DNA from: Gluconacetobacter diazotrophicus PA1 5
GTDB lineage: Bacteria; Pseudomonadota; Alphaproteobacteria; Acetobacterales; Acetobacteraceae
DNA: 38,818 bases
Assembly (NCBI RefSeq): GCF_000067045.1
Contig: NC_010124.1
Location: 1-38,818 of the forward strand
Reading direction: 5' to 3'
The translations under genes and the position numbers were made by a program. Position 1 is the stretch's first letter. The number at the start of each line of letters is the position of its first letter. Under the pieces are notes generated by a model that was not told the DNA's origin, made no database searches, and saw only the letters and a program-made list of their open reading frames with translations. Of this stretch, positions 22,312-30,063 are shown piece after piece.

Positions 22312-24582
22312 ACTTCATATATAGAAGTTCCTATGTTCAGGCGTGACAACGGCTGAACATCATGCGAAAAAAAGCGTGCAGACCTCCATCTGCTCGCTGA
22401 TGTGACGACAGTGAGACGGGAACGGCCAGCCAAGCCGCAACGTCCACTCCCGAAAGGGGCGGAACTCCGAGAAGAAGGAAGCCAGCGCAGAACGGCGTCA
22501 GCCGGTGCGCGCAGCGACGTGCGAGAAGGACACCCAAGCGTCAGCGAGGGTGCCCGCCAAGCACCAGCCGCAAACACCAGACGCCGGGCGAAAGAGAGGA
22601 AGGGAGCCGCTGCCAACGGCCACTATCCGTAAGGGTGGTGCCGCCAGCACAACCCGTTCTCTCGTCCGCGTGGGGCTGCGGCCTGACACGTTCCTGACAC
22701 CCGAGAGGCTGGCAGGAACGCCAGTCAGCCACAGCCAGGTGTTGCGGGTCCGCGCCAAGACCGCACGACTGGATAACCAGGCCGTGCGTCACCAGCGCCG
22801 GACCTAATCACAACCACATGGAGCCGAAGATGATTCTGACCCGACACGCCATCCGCTTGCGGCTGGCGATGATCGCCAGTCGGACCCTCATTTTCGACCG
22901 GGGTAGGAACCCGGATCGAGTGCAAACAGGGCCACCAGGCCGACCGCAACGCGGTCGATCCAGGTGCCCGCCAAGCACCCGGTTCGACCATTTCCCCCCT
23001 AATCCAAGGACGCCCTGCCAAGGCTCCCCTTCCATCGAAACCGCCCACGAAAGGAGAGGATCGCGGTTTCTCTGACTTCTTGATCTCACTTGCCATTAGC
23101 CGAGCCACCTTCGGGTGGCACGTCCGACGCCTAACCAGTGTCGGGCAGAGCCGCGCCTAACCAGCGTGGTTCGACCTGTTGCTGTAGCCGGATGCCTTTA
23201 ATCGGGCTCGTCCGGTTGCAACGGGCGCTCAGGGGTGAAACCCCCCTGTTCGACCCAATCACCGCCTTCCGCACGGGCGACCGTGCCGGTCTTTGACAAT
23301 CGAATACGATTTAGAAGCACACCAAAAGAAGTTGGGCGACGTGGACACGGCGCGCCCTCCCCTCGGTTGGCACCGAGGGCGAGGGCGCTGCCTGCCAGAT
23401 AGAAGAATCGGTAATCAGTCCGATCCACGGGCGGCAAGGGATTGTCGAACGTGTGCCAAGCAGGTGGGTGGCAGCATGGCGGGAAACCGCCATGAGTCTC
23501 AGAGGGGAAACCTGGATGGGATGGTACCAGGGGGCGCAAGCCGCCTGGATCGTCGGATAGCTCAAGCCTGTAACGGCAGCCAGTAGGTTGCTGCTTGGAG
23601 AGAAAGTGCAAGTGCCGGGGCCTACAGTGTCCCGGTGGGTAAAGTTGGAAACCATGATGTGAGTAAGGGAGCGGCTTTGGAACTTCGCGCCCCCCAAATT
23701 GGCCGTGCATAGCGCGGTCGAAAGGCTCTGAGAGCCTAGCGTTCATGGTGAGACGCTTGCGTACTGCTCGTTAAGATCTGTCTGGATAACACGGGAAGGG
23801 CTAAGGGCTGCGTCGGGTGGTTCCGACGCGATAGCCTATGCCTGGGAGCGGTCTGAGTAGAGTGAAAATCTGTGCGGCGGTTTATCCGAAGCTGCATGGA
23901 GAGGTTGCGTCAAACGGGGGTGGTTCCTCGTGCAATCAAAGTCTCGAAAGGACTAGGCAACAGGGTAATCGGCATGGCGCTTGGCGGCGCCGTGGCAAGT
24001 GTGACCTCGTATGAGCCGGGTGGCACCGACTTATGCGAGGCGAGAGGATGGGTGGCTCCCGTCCTGCTCAATCGTGTCAGTCATCCGACTGGCACCGTCA
24101 TTTCTCAGCAAAACAAGGAGTATCTGTGATGCCAACGGCATCTATCGGCGCTGTGCGCCCTGACTTGGCGCGGCTTGGGGGTTCCCCGGCTGCAACTCGA
24201 CGGGGTGCAAGGCATAGGCCATTGCGCTCCACCTGGCGCGCTATGGCAGGTCGATCCGCTCGCGGATTTCGGCCTGCTGGATCGTCCAGCAAATCAACCT
24301 GTGTTCAACGCGGCTCAGCCGCAGGGAGAGGAAATGGAAGGGTATTCGCATTCGGCTTTGGTCGGGTGCGTCAGCACCCTCCAGGCCCACGATCTGCAAC
24401 TGACTGCATGGGATGCAGGCCCCACGCGAAAGCGAAGCTGCCTGTCTTACGATGGGCGCTTTGCCCGAACAATGGGGATAACCCCGATCAAAACCGAAAG
24501 GGAGAAATTGAAATGCTTATGATCTTGCTTGTGTTGGCGGCGATCGTCTTGGCGTCGTCGCGGATCTCTAGCCTGACTTTGG

Positions 24583-24613
24583 AAGAAGGCACGAGAGGAA
24601 GAAGGAAAGAAGG
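24583..24613 (+). repeat. Polypurine repeat, copy 4
   Basis: GGAAGAAGGCACGAGAGGAAG then AAGGAAAGAAGG, one base different from the copy at 26741. It lies inside the structured locus. Confidence 0.75.
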
Positions 24614-24975
24614 CTTTACTTATAGGCCGACTGCCCCCGTTCCTCCGGTCCTTCGCCACGGTACCGCTAGGAACTGCTTTTGCCCGTCCTTGGCCGAAGC
24701 ATCTGCCATCTGGCGGATTGCTTGGCTCGGTGCCGGGATGGCCTCTAGCGGTCACGCTAGGGGAACTGAGCCGATAGGTCGGCGGAAGACCCAACCCTTG
24801 TTGGGCGATCCGACTGCCAATCGGATCAGGGCTATCAGTAAGAGAAGGTCGTACCGTTCTGGTAGCGGCAATAAAGCCTGGCTTGATGGATGGGGGAAAC
24901 CACGCCCTCACCCGTCTGCCACTGTCGCTAGACCTTTCGGGTATCCCATTGGGATGGCCTGACTGGTGGTTGTTA

Positions 24976-25005
24976 CCGGGGATGAACTTAATTGTTCATC
25001 CCCGG
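24976..25005. other. 12-bp perfect hairpin before virD4
   Basis: CCGGGGATGAAC/GTTCATCCCCGG with a TTAATT loop, 43 bp before the virD4 start. It closes the structured region. No T-run follows, so it may be a processing or stability element rather than a terminator. Confidence 0.6.
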
Positions 25006-25048
25006 CCCATTTCATCACGCCACCGAGGCTCACCGGAAAGGATGTGAA

Positions 25049-26740
25049 ATGCTGTCCTCTTACAGCGCCCACAATCAAACGATTTTCCAGTTTCAGAACG
25101 CGCTTGATCCCGCTGTTTTTTGGGCGATGTGCGTCACCTTACTCTGCTTGGGGATGGTCGGCCTGACGCCGCTGCACCCGCATAAAGATCTGTCATCCCA
25201 CGGGATGCTGATGCTCGCCCTTCGGCGCGTGTGCCTGGGACTTCTCGCCATAGAGACCCTTTTGTTTCTCGGTCTCGCTGCCAGCATTTACATGACCTTT
25301 GGCGATGACGTGCTGCACAACCTGGTCAAAGTGTATGGGTGGAAGTGGGGCTTCCGCCTGCCGGTGTTCTTGCTTGGCGGAATCATCTGCCGCCTGGTGT
25401 ATCATCGGTGGTTCCTGCCGAAGCTATCCGCTCTCCTGCGGAAGATGCGGATTACCCAGGATGAAGACACCGTATCGGACATGAAGAATGAGATTGGCCG
25501 GTACAAGTCGAAAGACTTTGATCCGTTGTCCTACATTCGGCCAGACAAGATTTTTATTGGCCTGAATGGCGAAACCGGCCAGCCCGAATATGCCGACATG
25601 ACCATGTGGGATGAAACCAATAAAATGGTCGTCGGGGCGACCCGATACGGTAAGGGCGTGACCTATCAGATCTGGGCCGCTCAGGCGATTAGACGCGGCA
25701 AGACGGTTATCTATATCGACCCCAAGGAAGATAAATGGATGCCGAAGGTTTTGGAGCAGGAAGCTAAAAAACTCGGCAAGACGTTCCTGTATGTCGATAT
25801 TGCTGACCCTAAAGAGCCAGGCAATTACGCTCCATTTGCACACGGCACCCCCGAAGATCGGCGCTCCCGGTTCTATGAAATCATGGGACTGGTTGAGCGC
25901 GGAACGGACGCAGACCACTACAAGGTGACTGCGCGCCGGTACCTATTCAACATTTTTACAGATACGTCACAGACCGGATCTTTGCCCGCATTGCTGAATA
26001 CCGTGCAGCGCATCCACGACACGGACACGGGAAACAAGGAAGAAGATCAGGCAAGGCGTAAATCCTTGGGCACCGTCCTGGCTCGGCTGATGGAATGGGC
26101 CAGTTACGACACCCTGAACGGCAAAGCCGGATTCAGCATCGAGAAGACGCTGCTGAACCCGAATGGCGCTGTCGTCTATTTCAGGGGCTCCCTGGATGAC
26201 CAGATTGTTCTGGCAGCAACGCAGACCTTCTTGATCGAAGTCCGGCAGGAAATCAAACGGCTGGAAAAACAGCGTGCAACGCATGTGGAAGTGCTGGTGG
26301 ATGAATTGCGGTATCTCGTGTCTGATACCGTGCTGAGCGCCCTGGCAACGATCGTGGGCGAGCGTGCGACCTTTGCCCTGGCGTTCCAGAACTTCGGGGA
26401 TCTCGAAAACCCGAAAGACAAGAGTATGAATGGCAAGGCCGTGCTGCAAAGCGTCAGGGTAAATTGCCAGGTCAAAGCGTTCTTCGGCGGGTCCGATGCT
26501 GACACCGCTGAATGGATCGCCAAGACCACGGGTGACACCAACAAGCGGGCCGTGCGTATGGAAAAGACGGACGTAAACGCAATGGGCGGTGAAACCTGGT
26601 CGGCACAACGAACCTTCGGTGACGTGCAGGAGTTTGTGATTCCCGAAAACGTAGTGAAGGCCCTGCCTCCAAAGGTGGCCGTGATGATGCAGCCGAACAA
26701 GCTGGCAAGCATCGTTTACGTGTCACCCATCAAAGTCTAG
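25049..26740 (+). CDS. virD4: VirD4/TraG-type coupling protein, 563 aa
   Basis: ATG at 25049 (MLSSYSAHN) with GGAAAGGA upstream. Three to four N-terminal membrane helices (about residues 24-42, 62-90 and 105-123) precede the motor domain: Walker A-like 'GATRYGKGVT' near residue 197 (the GKG form usual in TraG/VirD4) and Walker B 'VEVLVDELRYLV' near residue 416, then 'ATFALAFQNFGDLE' and 'QSVRVNCQVKAFFGGSD'. It would bring the relaxosome to the channel. Followed by a strong terminator. Confidence 0.9.
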   Translation: MLSSYSAHNQTIFQFQNALDPAVFWAMCVTLLCLGMVGLTPLHPHKDLSSHGMLMLALRRVCLGLLAIETLLFLGLAASIYMTFGDDVLHNLVKVYGWKWGFRLPVFLLGGIICRLVYHRWFLPKLSALLRKMRITQDEDTVSDMKNEIGRYKSKDFDPLSYIRPDKIFIGLNGETGQPEYADMTMWDETNKMVVGATRYGKGVTYQIWAAQAIRRGKTVIYIDPKEDKWMPKVLEQEAKKLGKTFLYVDIADPKEPGNYAPFAHGTPEDRRSRFYEIMGLVERGTDADHYKVTARRYLFNIFTDTSQTGSLPALLNTVQRIHDTDTGNKEEDQARRKSLGTVLARLMEWASYDTLNGKAGFSIEKTLLNPNGAVVYFRGSLDDQIVLAATQTFLIEVRQEIKRLEKQRATHVEVLVDELRYLVSDTVLSALATIVGERATFALAFQNFGDLENPKDKSMNGKAVLQSVRVNCQVKAFFGGSDADTAEWIAKTTGDTNKRAVRMEKTDVNAMGGETWSAQRTFGDVQEFVIPENVVKALPPKVAVMMQPNKLASIVYVSPIKV

Positions 26741-26774
26741 GAAGAAGGCAAGAGAGGAAGAAGGAAAGAAGGAA
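26739..26774 (+). repeat. Polypurine repeat, copy 5
   Basis: GGAAGAAGGCAAGAGAGGAAG then AAGGAAAGAAGGAACG, starting at the virD4 stop codon and running to the terminator. Confidence 0.8.
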
Positions 26775-26777
26775 CGC

Positions 26778-26804
26778 AAAGCCCCCGCCTGGGGGCTTTT
26801 TTTT
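26778..26804 (+). terminator. Intrinsic terminator of virD4
   Basis: GCCCCC-gcct-GGGGGC followed by eight T. Textbook intrinsic terminator. Confidence 0.9.
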
Positions 26805-26806
26805 GC

Positions 26807-27043
26807 CTATGCCCCGTGGGGATCTCGGGACACCAAGCCGGTTGGTTTCTGGCCGCAAGCGGAGCATTTCATACGGTCGAGGATCTGATAGATCCGCACG
26901 CGATCGGAAATATGCCGCGCCCTGGCAAAGTCTCCAAGCTGCTCTACCAGTGTCCGGCCACAGGCGCATGACAAGCGGATGTAGCATGTGCGCCGGTACC
27001 AGACCGGATCTATCGGCTTCGGTCTGTCATAATTCGCTGCCAT
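26807..27043 (-). CDS. Small zinc-ribbon-like protein, 78 aa
   Basis: Start placed at MAANYDRPK. Two cysteine pairs, CAC (about residue 27) and CSAC (about residue 61), with a further Cys at 20, suggest a zinc-bound fold; the stretch between them is helical. No family recognised. It ends three bases from the virD4 terminator and may share it in reverse. Unknown role; a DNA-binding accessory protein is possible. Confidence 0.55.
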   Translation of the reverse strand: MAANYDRPKPIDPVWYRRTCYIRLSCACGRTLVEQLGDFARARHISDRVRIYQILDRMKCSACGQKPTGLVSRDPHGA

Positions 27044-27097
27044 TCGTGCCTGATAGCATATCGAACGTAACAAGAACAAAAAGTTAATTGGAAGGTC

Positions 27098-27137
27098 GGA
27101 AGAAGGAAAGAAGGCAAGCGAGAAAGAAGAAAAGAAA
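27098..27137 (+). repeat. Polypurine repeat, copy 6
   Basis: GGAAGAAGGAAAGAAGGCAAG then CGAGAAAGAAGAAAAG, between two leftward genes; the purines are again on the plus strand. Confidence 0.75.
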
Positions 27138-27157
27138 AGCCCCCGGAAACGGGGGCT
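27132..27157 (-). terminator. Intrinsic terminator of the parA operon
   Basis: AGCCCCCG/CGGGGGCT with a four-base loop, followed leftwards by TTTTCTTTTCTT. Lies about 20 bp after the stop of the RHH partner gene. Confidence 0.85.
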
Positions 27158-27177
27158 AACTCAAGGAATATACTAGA

Positions 27178-27531
27178 TTATCTCTCGTGCCAGGGCACCG
27201 CTCTGCGGATCTCTAGGTCGGCCTGGTCGATTGCCAGGCCGCTTTCAGCCAGTGCTTTCATAAGGATGGCTTTCTGCGTCAAGCCTTCCTTTTGCGCGGC
27301 CTCGCTCAACGCCTTCATCGTCAGGGGTGAGACTTTGACATTGAGATTCACCACCTTGGCCCGTGTCTTCACGGTCGCCGGTGGCGCTGAGGGGTTGGCC
27401 TCACGCGCGGCTCTGACCGCTTCTGCGGATCGGCTAGAGGGCGGCTCTTTCCCGACCGCCGATGTGGCGGCGCTCAAGATTTCCTCGGTGGACGGGCGAG
27501 GCCGGGACTTAAATGAAGGCTTCTGTGCCAT
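27178..27531 (-). CDS. RHH-type partner of ParA, 117 aa
   Basis: A polar, Ser/Pro/Ala-rich N-terminal half of about 55 residues is followed by a C-terminal RHH domain ('VVNLNVKVSPLTMKALSEAAQKEGLTQKAILMKALAESGL'-like, about residues 58-98). The start overlaps the parA stop (TAATG). A small DNA-binding protein coupled to ParA is the standard type Ib partition arrangement, so it should bind the plasmid centromere; the 10-bp phased array at 22111 is a candidate site. Confidence 0.75.
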   Translation of the reverse strand: MAQKPSFKSRPRPSTEEILSAATSAVGKEPPSSRSAEAVRAAREANPSAPPATVKTRAKVVNLNVKVSPLTMKALSEAAQKEGLTQKAILMKALAESGLAIDQADLEIRRAVPWHER

Positions 27532-28175
27532 TAGCTATTCTCCTGAGCCTGAACGGCCAGCCAGCCCAGGCTATCCAGTTCGGCAATGAGGGCGGTGATT
27601 TCGTCACGCGCGGTTCCTGACGATGGCAGAATCCCCGTGAACGAGACTTCGGGATACGCGGCCCGCTGCCCCAGGGTCGTGGTAAGAGGCGACACCGCCA
27701 GCTTACCGACTTCCTCGACCACATGAGCGGCAACGCGCGAACGGGTCTGCTTGTTGAGCAGAAGGCGGGCATCAATCTGCCGTCTGGTCGAACGACTGAG
27801 GGTGTTGATCTGCCTGGCGGTATAATCTGCCTGGTCCACGTCAGCGGCTCCGACTGAAACCGGAATCAGCACATGGTCGGCAATGGTCATGGCGACGCTG
27901 GCAGTCATGTTGTTGAAGCCTGCCGTATCAATGATGACGACGGCATTGCCGCTGTGTTCGTCGGCCAGATCCAGCAGCTTGTTTTCGTCGGTCTCATACA
28001 CGCACGGAAGCGGCGTCTCACAGATATGCGCGGCCCACTGAGACAGGGCTTTCGTGGGGTCGGCGTCTATCAGAAAGCAAGGCGTCTTGCGGTTCGCCAG
28101 GGACAGGGCAATCAACATTGCGACCGTTGTTTTCCCCGGCCCGCCTTTGCTCGATGCAATCGTGAGAATTGACAT
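27531..28175 (-). CDS. parA: ParA-family partition ATPase, 214 aa
   Basis: ATG at 28175 (MSILTIASS) with AGGA nine bases upstream. Deviant Walker A 'KGGPGKTT' at residues 10-17, Walker B 'VVIIDTAG' and 'LIPVSVGAADVDQ' are present. At about 214 residues without an N-terminal HTH it is the small type Ib ParA, which pulls plasmid copies apart on the nucleoid. Divergent from traK. Confidence 0.9.
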   Translation of the reverse strand: MSILTIASSKGGPGKTTVAMLIALSLANRKTPCFLIDADPTKALSQWAAHICETPLPCVYETDENKLLDLADEHSGNAVVIIDTAGFNNMTASVAMTIADHVLIPVSVGAADVDQADYTARQINTLSRSTRRQIDARLLLNKQTRSRVAAHVVEEVGKLAVSPLTTTLGQRAAYPEVSFTGILPSSGTARDEITALIAELDSLGWLAVQAQENS

Positions 28176-28240
28176 GGGTGATCCTGCTTGTGGTGAGTGG
28201 ACGCCCGGAAATCCGGGGAAATCCTTATGCAAACCATAGA

Positions 28241-28325
28241 TTGGAAGACGGAAAGAAGGCAAGAAGTTTTTTCTTCCCTTCGTCCCCTAAAGGAAAGAAG
28301 GCAAGACAGGAAGAAGGAAAGAAAA
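28241..28325 (+). repeat. Polypurine repeat, copies 7 and 8
   Basis: Two blocks, 28241-28266 (GGAAGACGGAAAGAAGGCAAG) and 28289-28325 (AAAGGAAAGAAGGCAAGACAG then GAAGAAGGAAAG), between divergent parA and traK. A ninth short copy (GAGGAAGAAAGGAAG, 28418-28432) forms the traK ribosome site. Confidence 0.75.
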
Positions 28326-28328
28326 TCA

Positions 28329-28395
28329 TTGCCCAACGCTCCGCGAAGCCGTATAGTTTGGGTGCATTTTAGACGCATCAAAAGCGCATAAAATG
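28329..28395 (+). promoter_or_regulatory. traK promoter with downstream inverted repeat
   Basis: TTGCCC (28329-28334), 17-bp spacer, TATAGT (28352-28357). Immediately downstream CATTTTA (28365-28371) and TAAAATG (28389-28395) form an inverted repeat enclosing GACGCAT and GCGCA, a likely operator or relaxosome site. Confidence 0.6.
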
Positions 28396-28436
28396 TGCCT
28401 CACCACATGGACGCATGAGGAAGAAAGGAAGCCGTC

Positions 28437-28907
28437 TTGCCCGAAGCGCAGCCACACCAGGAGAAAGAGGAAAAACCAATTCCCTGCGGCCCACATGCCG
28501 CGCGGTCGCTGCTCTTGCGTGAACTGCCGGAAATCAAGCGGCTATTAGACGCAGAACGCTGGTCGAGAGAGTCCATAAGGCTCTATCTCGAAGCCAAATA
28601 TGGGGCGGCTTTTAGCATGAGCCCTAGCGGCTTTAGAGGCTTGCTCTGGCGTGTAATGCGTACCGTTAAAACACCAGGGCAGGGCACCCTTCCTCTGCCG
28701 CTTCCTCCTTCGTCTCAGCAATCAGGATCTCACTATGACGGAAACAGCCAACCAGGCGCAGTCACCCGAGAAGCTAGACAGCCAGATCCCCGAGAAGGGG
28801 AACAGCCCCGCCGCCAGTCGTGGGAAGAAAGACGTTCAGGCCGGTTCCCAGGATCAGGTACAACAGTCGTCCACAGAAAGAAGCCAAATCGCGATGAACT
28901 CTACTGA
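28437..28907 (+). CDS. traK: TraK-like relaxosome accessory protein, 156 aa
   Basis: TTG start at 28437, directly after the purine-rich ribosome site GGAAGAAAGGAAG. The N-terminal half has 'LPEIKRLLDAERWSRESIRLYLEAKYG...SPSGFRGLLWRVMR', comparable to the DNA-binding helices of RP4 TraK; the C-terminal half is a basic, disordered linker and the end is 'RDELY'. RP4 TraK binds and wraps oriT next to nic. It precedes traL and traM exactly as in RP4. Confidence 0.65.
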   Translation: MPEAQPHQEKEEKPIPCGPHAARSLLLRELPEIKRLLDAERWSRESIRLYLEAKYGAAFSMSPSGFRGLLWRVMRTVKTPGQGTLPLPLPPSSQQSGSHYDGNSQPGAVTREARQPDPREGEQPRRQSWEERRSGRFPGSGTTVVHRKKPNRDELY

Positions 28908-29640
28908 CGTGCATTTCGTCATGCAGGGCAAGGGCGGCGTGGGAAAGACCACCGCTGCGGCCCTGCTCGGCCAGTACCTCAAAGGTATCGACCCGGAAAC
29001 CGTCTGTGTCGATATTGACCCGGTGAATAGCTCATTCTCGGATTTTCGGGCGTTGAACCCGATCGCCCTGGAAATCATGAATGAGGGCGGAATTGACCAG
29101 CGCGCTTTCGATACGCTGATGGAGAAGATTGCGGAAACGCCGCATACATTTGTGGTGGATTCAGGTGCAGCCACCTTCCTGCCCCTCACGCAATACCTGG
29201 CCGATGGGCCGGTCTTTTCGATCCTCAAGCAGTTCGATCGCCGCCCTGTGTTTCACTCAATCATCACTGGCGGGCCTGCCCAGGCCCACACGATGCAGGG
29301 CCTCGCCACGCTTCTTGACAGTATCCCCGAGGATGCGGACGTGGTGTTGTGGATCAACGAATACCACGGCTTCGGGAAAGTCACGGACAAGGACGGCCAA
29401 GAGGATTGGGAAAACCTCGCAATCGTGCAGAAAAACAAGAGCCGCTTCCGCGCGATTATTCAGCTTCCGACGCTGAACCAGCAAACGCATGGAGCGGACA
29501 TGCGGGATATGCTCAAGCAGGGAATGACCTTTGAAGAAGCCATGAAGCCGGGATCTGGCTTCAAACTCATGGCACAGGCCCGGCTAAGAGATATTTGGTC
29601 TCACCTGCAAACGGAACTTGCTCATGTCGTCCGATCCTGA
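28894..29640 (+). CDS. traL: TraL-like nucleotide-binding protein, 248 aa
   Basis: Closely resembles RP4 TraL in length and sequence: 'VMQGKGGVGKTTAAALLGQYL' P-loop at the N-terminus, 'DIDPVNSSFSDFRALNP', 'VVDSGAATFLPLTQYL' and 'IIQLPTLNQQTHGADMRDML'. The ATG at 28894 overlaps the end of traK by 14 bases; an in-frame ATG at 28735 would add 53 unlikely residues. A ParA/MinD-type ATPase of the transfer region whose exact role is unclear. Confidence 0.8.
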   Translation: MNSTDVHFVMQGKGGVGKTTAAALLGQYLKGIDPETVCVDIDPVNSSFSDFRALNPIALEIMNEGGIDQRAFDTLMEKIAETPHTFVVDSGAATFLPLTQYLADGPVFSILKQFDRRPVFHSIITGGPAQAHTMQGLATLLDSIPEDADVVLWINEYHGFGKVTDKDGQEDWENLAIVQKNKSRFRAIIQLPTLNQQTHGADMRDMLKQGMTFEEAMKPGSGFKLMAQARLRDIWSHLQTELAHVVRS

Positions 29641-30037
29641 CCAGACGGATGGTGATGGCCTCAGTGTTGAGGCCATCAAAAAGCTACTGGCACAGCACGG
29701 CCTTCTGATTGATGAAGACGACCCTGTGTTCCGGTTCCTTCTGGCGAACAGGCTCGTTCTGAACGCCTATTTTGCCGAAGCAGAAGCATCATTTACCCGC
29801 ACCAGCAACCGGATGAAGTCAAACGCCACCAAGGCGATTGTCGAGGCGGAACGCCAGGCGCGTGCCGCCATACAAAATGCAGGCGGCACCATTGTTACCA
29901 ATGCCGCGCAAGATCTTGTTCGGGCGCTCCGTGAGGAAATAAAGCCCATTGCTGAGCCGATGCGGTGGATGCCGTATGTGTTCATCTTTTCTCTGTTGCT
30001 GAACCTGGGGCTGTTCCTGCTTCTGCTGTTTCGTTAA
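29624..30037 (+). CDS. traM: TraM-like membrane-anchored protein, 137 aa
   Basis: Overlaps traL by 17 bases. A soluble N-terminal helical region ('SVEAIKKLLAQHGLLIDEDDPVFRFL'), a coiled coil (about residues 55-105) and one C-terminal transmembrane helix (VFIFSLLLNLGLFLLLLF). This is the layout of RP4 TraM and of mobilisation proteins that bridge relaxosome and membrane. Called mainly from layout and gene order. Confidence 0.65.
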   Translation: MSSDPDQTDGDGLSVEAIKKLLAQHGLLIDEDDPVFRFLLANRLVLNAYFAEAEASFTRTSNRMKSNATKAIVEAERQARAAIQNAGGTIVTNAAQDLVRALREEIKPIAEPMRWMPYVFIFSLLLNLGLFLLLLFR

Positions 30038-30038
30038 T

Positions 30039-30058
30039 GGCGCGGCTTTGGCCGCGCC
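30039..30058. terminator. GC-rich hairpin between convergent traM and repC
   Basis: GGCGCGGC-tttg-GCCGCGCC, perfect 8-bp stem two bases after the traM stop. No T-run of note (CTCCCCTT follows), so termination could be weak or factor-assisted. Confidence 0.55.
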
Positions 30059-30063
30059 TCCCC

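Larger units (their letters stand above)
22330..25005 (+). ncRNA. Candidate large structured RNA locus between virB11 and virD4
   Basis: No convincing gene lies in this 2.7 kb, but perfect or G.U-tolerant helices occur along its length. Many are closed by stable loops: CCC-gaaa-GGG (22449), CTGGCG/CGCCAG (22863), CGACCGC-aac-GCGGTCG (22941), GCCACC-ttcg-GGTGGC (23104), a two-tier stem GCGCCCTC+CCCTCGG (23352-23388), CATGGCGG-gaaa-CCGCCATG (23475), GGC-gcaa-GCC (23533), GCGTCGG/CCGACGC (23810), CCTCGTATGAG with CTTATGCGAGG including two G.U pairs (24005-24040), GATGCC-aac-GGCATC (24128), GGGTGC-gtca-GCACCC (24364), CTAGCG-gtca-CGCTAG (24745), CCCAAC/GTTGGG (24790), GATCCGA/TCGGATC (24807), and a final 12-bp stem (24976-25005). 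The G.U pairs favour the plus strand as RNA. The boundaries are not known and there may be several RNAs. GUGUG at 23451 and the GNRA loops recall group II introns, but no domain V was found. Confidence 0.4.

Noticed and set aside
22319-22335. FRT-like GAAGTTCCTAT
   Set aside because: Only one half-site without partner or spacer; coincidental.
22143-22758. Overlapping minus-strand ORFs over 22.1-22.8 kb
   Set aside because: They cross the 10-bp array and strong hairpins, lack ribosome sites and give Arg/Ser-rich low-complexity proteins typical of shadow frames.
23451-24120. Group II intron
   Set aside because: GUGUG and several GNRA stems are suggestive, but I could not find a domain V/VI signature, exon-binding loops or a reverse transcriptase. 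Kept only as an alternative for the structured locus.
24513-24962. 149-codon ORF with a hydrophobic start (MLMILLVLAAIVLASS) and a fair ribosome site
   Set aside because: After about 20 residues it runs through a polypurine repeat and several perfect hairpins and the protein loses any natural look. A very short membrane peptide is possible, but I do not trust the full ORF.
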